This document shows, piece by piece, positions 32,175 through 40,634 of a DNA stretch of 64,000 nt. A program made the position numbers and the translations under genes. The notes beneath the pieces are model-generated. The model saw only the letters and a list, made by a program, of their open reading frames with translations. It had not been told where the DNA came from and did not search any database. Location: positions 1-64,000 of the forward strand of contig NZ_JAJUJJ010000014.1 in assembly GCF_029265375.1 (NCBI RefSeq). Reading direction: 5' to 3'. The stretch is from Nesterenkonia sp. GTDB lineage: Bacteria; Actinomycetota; Actinomycetes; Actinomycetales; Micrococcaceae. How positions within the stretch are numbered: the stretch's first letter is position 1; each line of letters begins with the position of its first letter.

Positions 32175-33133
32175 TTCACGCTCCCTGCGACAAGACCGGA
32201 GACGATATAGCGCTGCAGCAGCAGGAACAGGGCCACCGGAATGATGGCGGCCAGTACAGCGCCCGCGGCGAAGACCGACCAGTTCTGGGAGGTCTCCTGC
32301 GAGATGAACTGGTAGAGCCCCACGGCCAGGGTCTGCCGCTCCGGATCGCGCAGCAGCACCGATGCGATGACGAACTCACTGAGAGTGCCCACCAGTGAAA
32401 GCAGCGCCACCACGGCCAGGATGGGGGAGACCAGCGGCAGCACAATGGTGAAGAAGATCCGGGCGTGTCCGGCTCCGTCGATGCGTGCGGCCTCGTCGAT
32501 GGAGGTGGGGACGGTGTTGAAGAACCCGTACATCAGGTACGTGTTCACCCCCAAGGCCCCGCCAAGGTAGACCATGATCAGTCCGATCTGGCTGTTCAGA
32601 CCGATGCCGGGGAAGATCTCACCGATGCCGAGCATGAGCAGGAAGATCGCCACCATGGCCAGAAGCTGCGGGAACATCTGCACCAGCACCAGGGTGATCA
32701 GTCCGAAGCGGCGGCCGGTGAACCGCATGCGGGAGAAGGCGTAGGCCGCCAGCGCGCCCAGCAGCACGGAGCCGGCGGCTGCGGTGAGTCCGATGAACAG
32801 AGTATTGAGGAACCAGGCTGCGTAAGGCTGCTGCGGCCGGTTGAACAGGTCGATGTATCCGCTCAGGCTGACCCGGCTGAACAGATTGTTCGCGGTGATC
32901 AGGGTGCCTGCGGGATTCAGCGAGGCGGACAGCACATAGACCAGCGGGAATACGGAGAAGACCACGACGGCGGCTCCGACCAGATGCCGCCAGCCGGTTT
33001 GGCGCCACCAGACGCGGAACGGCCGGCGGGCCAGCCCGCCCTCGACCGCACCGCGGCGGAATCGACGGCGGGGGCCTGCGGACTCGGTGCCGGGCTCGGA
33101 GGGAGCGGATCCTTCAGGGACGGACAGTGCCAT
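32171..33133 (-). CDS. malG: Maltose-type ABC importer permease (MalG family)
   Basis: Inner-membrane permease of a carbohydrate ABC importer, 320 residues with six predicted membrane segments after an Arg-rich cytoplasmic N-terminus of about 50 residues. The EAA loop that contacts the ATPase is EAARIDGAGHARIFFTIVLPL near 212. It begins one base after the malF stop and overlaps the amylase start. The ATPase gene (MsmK/MalK type) is not in this cluster, as is usual in actinobacteria, where one ATPase serves several importers. Confidence 0.92.
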   Translation of the reverse strand: MALSVPEGSAPSEPGTESAGPRRRFRRGAVEGGLARRPFRVWWRQTGWRHLVGAAVVVFSVFPLVYVLSASLNPAGTLITANNLFSRVSLSGYIDLFNRPQQPYAAWFLNTLFIGLTAAAGSVLLGALAAYAFSRMRFTGRRFGLITLVLVQMFPQLLAMVAIFLLMLGIGEIFPGIGLNSQIGLIMVYLGGALGVNTYLMYGFFNTVPTSIDEAARIDGAGHARIFFTIVLPLVSPILAVVALLSLVGTLSEFVIASVLLRDPERQTLAVGLYQFISQETSQNWSVFAAGAVLAAIIPVALFLLLQRYIVSGLVAGSVK

Positions 33134-33134
33134 A

Positions 33135-34775
33135 TCAGTTCAGCTCCTCCAGTGCTTTGGTGCGGCGGAAGGCGATGACGGAGATCGTCCCGACGATCAG
33201 GAAGATCAGGATGGAGAAGGCGCTGGCGAGGCCGTAGTCTGCCCTGGCGCCCACGAAGGCGACTTTGTAGACCATGGAGATCAGGATGTCGGTGGAGCCC
33301 ACATTGACTCCTGCGCTGACATCGCGCGGACCGCCTCCGGTGAGCATGTACACCAGGTTGAAGTTGTTGAAGTTGAAGGCGAAGGAGCTGATCAGCAGCG
33401 GCGCCAAAGATGTCAGCAGCAGCGGCAGCTTGATGGCGCGGAAGGCTTGGAAGGGTGTGGCCCCGTCCATCTGGGCGGCCTCGGTCAGCTCATCCGGGAT
33501 GGCCTGCAGCGCACCGGTGCACACCAGGAACATATACGGGAAGCCCAGCCAGAGGTTGACGATGAGGATGCTCACCTTGGCCAGCCACGGGTCGGTGAGC
33601 CATGGGATAGCAGCGCCCCCGAAGAGCACATTGTTGATGAACCCGAACTCCTGGTTCATCATGCCGGCCCAGACCAGTGCGGAGAGGAACCCGGGGAACG
33701 CGTAGGGGAGGATCATCACCAGGCGGTAGTACTTCCGCGACTTCATGCGGGAGTCGTTGAAGACCATCGCCAGGAACAGCCCCAGGATGAATGTGGTGGC
33801 CACTGAGAGGAAGGCGAAGGCGAAGGTCCACAACGTCACGTAGATCAGCGGCGAGCGGATGGAGTCCTCTGTGACGGCGCGGACGAAGTTGTCCATCCCC
33901 ACGTGCACCCGCCAGCCGGGCATCAGCTGTTCACCGTTCTCGCTGACGAAGGCGCCTTCGCCGGTGTCCCGGTAGACCGTTCCGCTCTCAGCATGGGTCA
34001 TGGTGTCGGCGTCTTCGTCATAGACGTAGCCGGAGGTGTAGACGTAGGCCCGCTGACCATCCTGGGTGCGCAGATACCCGTCATTGGGGTCCTCGCTGAG
34101 CGGGACCACCAGGCTGGTGATCTCCTGCTGGCGGTTCAGCAGGTCCGCGAACTCCAGGACTTCGTAGCCTTCTGCGGCGGTGACCCGACCGTCGGTGACT
34201 TCGGCTGACTCAGCGGGCTCGAGCGGCTCCTCGTCGGCTCCGATGAGCACTTCGCCCTCGGAGTCGACCACTGCGAAGTGCAGCTCATCGCCGCCGATCA
34301 GGTCTCCGCTGGACTCCAGTACGGAGACCGGATAGGCGGGGGAGTCGGGCACCCGGTGCTGGTTCTGCAGCATGATGGCTGAGACCGCATGCTCCTTGGT
34401 GGAGTTGTGGCCGGTGCCGTAGTTGGTGAACGCCACATAGCCCGAGTAGAGCACCACGAAGATCTGGAATATCAGGAGAAAGACCAGTCCAGGTGCCAGA
34501 TATTTGGCAGGCAGCGCCCCTCGCTGCAGGTAGATCCAGGTCAGTGCGACTGCACCGAGGATCACCAGGGAGCCAACGAGCCATCTGTCGCTGAAGAACA
34601 GCACCAGTGCTGCGTAGAGCGCAGTGGCGCACAGCAGCCCGAGCACCACGATCTTGAACAGCATCAGCTTCCAGCCCGGAGCGGTGGCCGCGACAAACGT
34701 GGCCGCCCGGCGCCTTCGCCGCCTCAGGTCATCGGAGGCGGAGCGTGCCGACTCCCTGGTGATCCGCTGGGCCAT
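33135..34775 (-). CDS. malF: Maltose-type ABC importer permease (MalF family) with large external loop
   Basis: Permease partner of MalG. I chose the ATG at 34775, two bases after the malE stop, giving 546 residues; the frame stays open 15 codons upstream within malE. Three membrane segments near the N-terminus are followed by a hydrophilic loop of roughly 170 residues rich in Asp/Glu, which corresponds in position to the P2 loop of E. coli MalF. Further membrane segments and the EAA motif TEAAQMDGATPFQAFRAIKLP follow. The large loop supports malto-oligosaccharides as substrate rather than a generic sugar. Confidence 0.93.
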   Translation of the reverse strand: MAQRITRESARSASDDLRRRRRRAATFVAATAPGWKLMLFKIVVLGLLCATALYAALVLFFSDRWLVGSLVILGAVALTWIYLQRGALPAKYLAPGLVFLLIFQIFVVLYSGYVAFTNYGTGHNSTKEHAVSAIMLQNQHRVPDSPAYPVSVLESSGDLIGGDELHFAVVDSEGEVLIGADEEPLEPAESAEVTDGRVTAAEGYEVLEFADLLNRQQEITSLVVPLSEDPNDGYLRTQDGQRAYVYTSGYVYDEDADTMTHAESGTVYRDTGEGAFVSENGEQLMPGWRVHVGMDNFVRAVTEDSIRSPLIYVTLWTFAFAFLSVATTFILGLFLAMVFNDSRMKSRKYYRLVMILPYAFPGFLSALVWAGMMNQEFGFINNVLFGGAAIPWLTDPWLAKVSILIVNLWLGFPYMFLVCTGALQAIPDELTEAAQMDGATPFQAFRAIKLPLLLTSLAPLLISSFAFNFNNFNLVYMLTGGGPRDVSAGVNVGSTDILISMVYKVAFVGARADYGLASAFSILIFLIVGTISVIAFRRTKALEELN

Positions 34776-34777
34776 GG

Positions 34778-36043
34778 TTACTCGATGGCTCCGGCGATGT
34801 CTTCGGCCATCTGGTTCCACAGCTCGGCGGGGTCGCCCTCGCCGTTGATGATGGCCGCCTCCGTGGCGCCCCAGTAGTCCCAGACTGCACCCATCTCCGG
34901 GATGGAGGGCATCGGCACGGCCTCGGCGCCGACCTCGCCGAATCCTGCGACGATCTCGTCCTCGGCCAGCGCAGCCTCAAAGGACTCGGTCAGGGCCGGA
35001 GCGCGGCCGCCGGCCTCGTAGAGGGCTGTCTGCACCTCGGGGGAGCCGATGTAGTCGGTCATAAAGGTCGTGGCCGCCACCACGTTCTCACTCTGCGAGG
35101 ACAGGAAGAAGCCCTGCACGCCGGCGAAGGGCTGAGCGTCCTCGTCTCCTGCGGCCGGAATCGGGTCCACGGCCACGGAGATGCCGGCCTCTTCTGCCGC
35201 GGGCACATTCCACGGCCCGGTGAGCAGGAAAGCGGCGTCGCCGTCGTTGAAGGTCTCGGCGGCCAGGTCGCCGTCGATGTTGGTGTTCAGCACGCCCGCA
35301 GAGCCCTGCTCAGCAAGCCAGTCGGCGAACTCGAGGCCGCCCTCGTTGCCGATCAGCAGCTCCTCCGCGTTGTAGGAGCCGTCGTCGTTCTGCCCGAAGA
35401 CCGGCGCCCCGAAGGACATCTGGAACGGATACAGGTGGTAGGGATCCGCGGCCTGCGGGTCCAGTCCGACGACGAACGGGTACTCCGCGCCGGAGGCCTC
35501 GCCGAGTTCGACCATCTCCTGGAAGGTCTCCGGCGTCTCATCCACCAACTCCGTGTTGCGCAGCAGGGCGATGTTCTCGATGGAGTACGGCACCCCGTAG
35601 ATCTGGCCGTCGTAGGTGAAGGCGTCAGTGGCCACCTCCACGAAGTCCGCTGCGGCATCGCCGAGCTCAACCGGGGCAACCACACCGTTGGTGACCAGCA
35701 CGCCCAGCCAGTCGTGGGCGCCGACGGCAATGTCGGGTCCCTCACCGGTGGGCACCTGGGAGACGAACTGGTCCCGGATCTCTCCGAAGTCCTGCTGCAC
35801 CAGGTCCACAGCGATGCCGGTGTCAGCCTCGAAGTCTGCTGCGGCGTCGGCGAGCACTTCGGCACGGTCGGCGTCGACCCAAACCGTCAGCTCACCGGAG
35901 GCCTCGGGCGCCGCGGTGTCCTGCTCCGTGTCATTCTCTGCGTCTGCCGAGGTGTCGTCGCCGCTGCCTCCGCAGGCAGTCAGCGCCAGCACCGAGACGC
36001 CCAGGGCGGCCGTGAACCGGCCGAAGGTGCGAGTGGTCTTCAT
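34778..36043 (-). CDS. malE: Maltose/malto-oligosaccharide-binding lipoprotein (MalE-like)
   Basis: Extracytoplasmic solute-binding protein of the importer. MKTTRTFGRFTAALG begins a lipoprotein signal peptide with the lipobox LTAC (Cys near 23), then an acidic linker and a type 1 binding-protein fold (LTVWVDADRAEVLADAAADF). 421 residues. The ATG at 36043 is supported by GAGGAGAGG upstream; the open frame continues 58 codons further but crosses the promoter region. It is the first gene of malE-malF-malG-amylase, controlled by an operator at 36180-36193. Confidence 0.93.
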   Translation of the reverse strand: MKTTRTFGRFTAALGVSVLALTACGGSGDDTSADAENDTEQDTAAPEASGELTVWVDADRAEVLADAAADFEADTGIAVDLVQQDFGEIRDQFVSQVPTGEGPDIAVGAHDWLGVLVTNGVVAPVELGDAAADFVEVATDAFTYDGQIYGVPYSIENIALLRNTELVDETPETFQEMVELGEASGAEYPFVVGLDPQAADPYHLYPFQMSFGAPVFGQNDDGSYNAEELLIGNEGGLEFADWLAEQGSAGVLNTNIDGDLAAETFNDGDAAFLLTGPWNVPAAEEAGISVAVDPIPAAGDEDAQPFAGVQGFFLSSQSENVVAATTFMTDYIGSPEVQTALYEAGGRAPALTESFEAALAEDEIVAGFGEVGAEAVPMPSIPEMGAVWDYWGATEAAIINGEGDPAELWNQMAEDIAGAIE

Positions 36044-36179
36044 GGTGTGCCTCTCCTCATCGAGTTGTGCGGTGCGCTCCCGCTCCGACCGCGCGTCGAG
36101 TGGCGGATCTGCTGCAGCTCCAGCGGCTCGCGGCCGCTTCTGCGGTAGTGAATCCGCCTTTCGACGCGGGGAGCGTACC

Positions 36180-36193
36180 TGGAAGCGCTTACA
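36180..36193. promoter_or_regulatory. LacI-family operator at the malE promoter
   Basis: TGGAAGCGCTTACA, 12 of 14 bases of the perfect palindrome found at 36338-36351. The CG-centred GCGCTT core is typical of LacI/MalR operators. It abuts the malE -10 box, where bound repressor would block transcription. Confidence 0.75.
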
Positions 36194-36221
36194 GTATGGC
36201 CGGGCGCTGTGACGCATGCAA
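36193..36221 (-). promoter_or_regulatory. malE: Candidate malE promoter
   Basis: On the minus strand TTGCAT (36221-36216), a 17-base spacer and CATACT (36198-36193). The LacI operator follows immediately, spanning the expected start site. This would give a 5' leader of about 140 bases. Confidence 0.55.
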
Positions 36222-36329
36222 CTCCGACGCGCCCGGGCTGACCCACCCGTCGCGCCGCCACCTCGGAGAGCGCTGCGCGCCGGTGGCTCGCCGGCCTTTC
36301 CCGCCGGCCCATCCCGCCGCCCGGACTCA

Positions 36330-36359
36330 TTGCCGCATGGAAGCGCTTCCAGATACAGT
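36330..36359 (+). promoter_or_regulatory. Candidate alpha-glucosidase promoter (leaderless)
   Basis: TTGCCG (36330-36335), an 18-base spacer and TACAGT (36354-36359). The LacI operator lies entirely within the spacer. The ATG at 36367 begins seven bases after the -10 box, so the transcript would be leaderless, in line with the lack of a ribosome site. Confidence 0.6.
36338..36351. promoter_or_regulatory. LacI-family operator in the alpha-glucosidase promoter
   Basis: TGGAAGCGCTTCCA, a perfect 14-bp palindrome between the -35 and -10 boxes. Presumed target of the LacI regulator encoded at 38057-39079. Confidence 0.85.
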
Positions 36360-36366
36360 GAGTGGC

Positions 36367-38043
<1,677 letters not shown>

Positions 38044-38056
38044 GGGGAGTTTTGGG

Positions 38057-39079
38057 GTGGCCAGTCTTCTTCAGGTAGCTCGCTTAGCCGGGGTCTCTTC
38101 GGCCACGGCCTCGCGAGCCCTCAGCGGACGGGGCCACGTCTCTGAAGGAACCCGGCAAAAGGTGATCCAGGCCGCCGCCGAGCTCGGGTATGTCGTGCCG
38201 GCGGCGGCTTCCTCACTGGCCTCGGGCCGCAGCCGCAGTGTGGGTGTAATGATGCCGGACCTGCACCGCTGGTTCTTCAACACAGTGCTCACCGGGATCT
38301 CCGAGACGCTCAGCCGCGCCGGATATGACCTCACCCTGTACAACGTCGCCGACGACGCGGCGGTACGGCGGGAGATCTTCGGATCATTTCTGCACCGCCG
38401 CCGGGTGGATGCGGTCATTGCCGTCGCCCTGGAGCTCGATGAGTGGGAGATTCAGCAGCTGCTCACGCTGGGGCTTCCGGTGATCCTGCTCGGCGGGGAG
38501 CAGCGGGGCGTGGACGGAATGGCCATTGATGACCGTGCAGTCACCCAACTGGCCGCTGAGCATCTGCTGCAGCTGGGCCACCGGCGGATCGGCTATATCG
38601 GCGGCGATGAGATCTTCGACCGCGACTACCACGTCCCCACCCGCCGTCGCGAAGGCTTCGACGCCGCTCTGCGGGCGTGGGGAGCCGAACCGTGTGAGGA
38701 TCTGGTGCGGCACGCCGACTTCACCATTGAGGGGGGATACGCCGCCGCCAAGCAGCTGCTGGGAACCCCGGGGAGCGGTCTGACCGGGCTTGTGGCGGCC
38801 TCCGATGAGATGGCCCTCGGCGCACTGCTGGCAGCCGGTGACCTCGGAGTGCGCGTCCCCGAGCAGCTCTCTGTGGTCGGGGTCGATGGGCACGAACTCG
38901 GCGAGCTGCTGGGGCTGACCACAGTGGACCAGCATCCGCTGGGGCAGGGCCGCCGAGCCGCCGAGCGGGTTCTGCACCGGCTGGAGTCCGGGCACGACGA
39001 CGGCCCCGCAGATCTGCCTTTTGAACTGGTGGTCCGGCGAAGCACCGCCGCACTGCCGCAGACCCGTCCCGCCGAGTAG
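38057..39079 (+). CDS. LacI-family transcriptional regulator (MalR-like)
   Basis: A 340-residue repressor. The LacI helix-turn-helix LLQVARLAGVSSATASRALSG starts at residue 4 and a periplasmic-binding-like sugar sensor follows (RSVGVMMPDLHRWFFNTVLTGI; VVGVDGHELGELLGLTTVDQ near the C-terminus). The start is a GTG at 38057 with GAGGGGAG upstream. It lies 13 bases behind the alpha-glucosidase gene and is probably cotranscribed, giving autoregulation through the operator at 36338-36351. The malto-oligosaccharide role is inferred from position. Confidence 0.92.
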   Translation: MASLLQVARLAGVSSATASRALSGRGHVSEGTRQKVIQAAAELGYVVPAAASSLASGRSRSVGVMMPDLHRWFFNTVLTGISETLSRAGYDLTLYNVADDAAVRREIFGSFLHRRRVDAVIAVALELDEWEIQQLLTLGLPVILLGGEQRGVDGMAIDDRAVTQLAAEHLLQLGHRRIGYIGGDEIFDRDYHVPTRRREGFDAALRAWGAEPCEDLVRHADFTIEGGYAAAKQLLGTPGSGLTGLVAASDEMALGALLAAGDLGVRVPEQLSVVGVDGHELGELLGLTTVDQHPLGQGRRAAERVLHRLESGHDDGPADLPFELVVRRSTAALPQTRPAE

Positions 39080-39175
39080 GGCCGGCAGCCTTCCGCCTCA
39101 GCGGTGCGCCGGCATCGGGTGCCCGCAGCGGCGCGGCCCGACGCCGAGCTCACAGGAGGGTTCCGCGCCCGCGGC

Positions 39176-40420
39176 TCAGAGCAGTCCGGCCCGGCGTCGC
39201 GTTCTGCGGTTGGCGTGCGGGGAGTATCGGGGCAGCCAGCGCTGCATCCCCGCGGCGGCGGCCGGACCCAGCACTGAGGCCGCCCACACCCCGACTGCCA
39301 GGGAGCCCAGGGCCGCCCCGGCTGAGAGGATCAGCGGCCCGGCCCCGAGGCCGATATCGGTCAGCAGCCGCCAGGCGCCCAGGAACTGCGGACGGCCCTG
39401 GGTCGGTGAGATGTCCGAGGCGATGGTCATCATGATCCCGGAGCCCCAGCCGTTGGCGAAGCCCAGCAGCATGGCCACGACTGCCAAGCCGGAAGCGGTG
39501 CTGGTCAGCGGGAACAGGGCCATCGCCCCGGCGAGCAGCAGCATGGCGGGCACACCCACCCACAGCCGGCCCAACCGGTCCATCACCTTTCCTGCGGGGT
39601 AGAACAGCAGCATGTCGATGCCGCCGGCGAGTCCGAAGAGCAGCGAGATAGTGGTGGGGTCCAGTTCGAGGTACTCACCCCAGAGGGGGATCACCTGCTG
39701 CCGAGCTCCGCGGATGGCGCCCACCAACATTCCGACCAGCCCCATAGTGGCCAGGGTGCCGCGGTGAGCCCCGATGACCTGCCAGAACCCGGGAGCGACG
39801 GACTGGGAGGCCCGGGCGTCCTCCTCATCCGGAGACGCCGGATCGGGGGAGGACTTGGCCAGCCACACCGTGACCGTGGCGCCAGCGGCGGTGACCACCG
39901 CCAGCACAAAGGCCGCACGCATATCCGCGAAGTGGATGACGCCGGCTCCCAAAAACGGGCCGGCGAACTGGCCGATGCGGTGCACTCCCCCCAGGGTGGA
40001 GAGCACCCGTGCGCGCTGCATCGCCGGAGTGATCTCCGTCAGATAGGAATGCCGGGCCAGGTGGAAGACGGCATTGGCCGCACCCACCAGCAGGATCGCC
40101 GCCCCTAGGGTGATCACCGAGGGCGCCAATGCCGCACCCAGGAACGCCAGGCCCGCCACACTTCCGGCCAGGATCATCGCCGCCCGGTCGCCGACGCGAG
40201 CTGCCAGCGCACCTGCCGGCAGATCAGCCAGGATCTGGCCCACCGGAAGCATCGCGGCGATCGTCCCGGCGACGGCCAGACTGGCGCCCTGCTGTACGGC
40301 AAACGGGGCGATGACCGGCAGCAGAGCTCCGATCCCCACGCTGAAGATGAAGGCCGGTACCAGCGCGCCGAAGAGCACTTCGCGCTTGGGAAACATGGGA
40401 CGGTTCGGCTGGGTCGGCAC
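39176..40420 (-). CDS. MFS transporter
   Basis: A 414-residue major facilitator with about twelve membrane segments and a polar central loop (SSPDPASPDEEDARASQS near 205). The loop 2-3 motif GALAARVGDRAAM resembles the MFS motif A. An Arg-rich C-terminus ends the protein. It is probably a drug/H+ antiporter or other exporter; no substrate can be inferred. It converges on the LacI gene and diverges from helY. Confidence 0.85.
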   Translation of the reverse strand: MPTQPNRPMFPKREVLFGALVPAFIFSVGIGALLPVIAPFAVQQGASLAVAGTIAAMLPVGQILADLPAGALAARVGDRAAMILAGSVAGLAFLGAALAPSVITLGAAILLVGAANAVFHLARHSYLTEITPAMQRARVLSTLGGVHRIGQFAGPFLGAGVIHFADMRAAFVLAVVTAAGATVTVWLAKSSPDPASPDEEDARASQSVAPGFWQVIGAHRGTLATMGLVGMLVGAIRGARQQVIPLWGEYLELDPTTISLLFGLAGGIDMLLFYPAGKVMDRLGRLWVGVPAMLLLAGAMALFPLTSTASGLAVVAMLLGFANGWGSGIMMTIASDISPTQGRPQFLGAWRLLTDIGLGAGPLILSAGAALGSLAVGVWAASVLGPAAAAGMQRWLPRYSPHANRRTRRRAGLL

Positions 40421-40634
40421 GGCAGTTGAGCATACTCCTTCCCGCTGGATCTGTTGACCTGTGCAACTATCCGTCCGTCCTGTGGGCGGCGGTGCCGGTC
40501 GTGTGCCCCCGACGTGGAGCTGACGTGGAGGAAACGGCGAGCGCCTCTGGATAGGGTGGGGGACTGAGCGGCCGGCGCAGATCCGGCCGCAGCTGCCCAG
40601 ACGAGCCTGACCGGCAGAGGAGGGAAGGCGGACG

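Noticed and set aside
30315..32210. 631-codon open frame on the plus strand
   Set aside because: Antisense to the amylase gene, whose GH13 triad is intact; no ribosome site.
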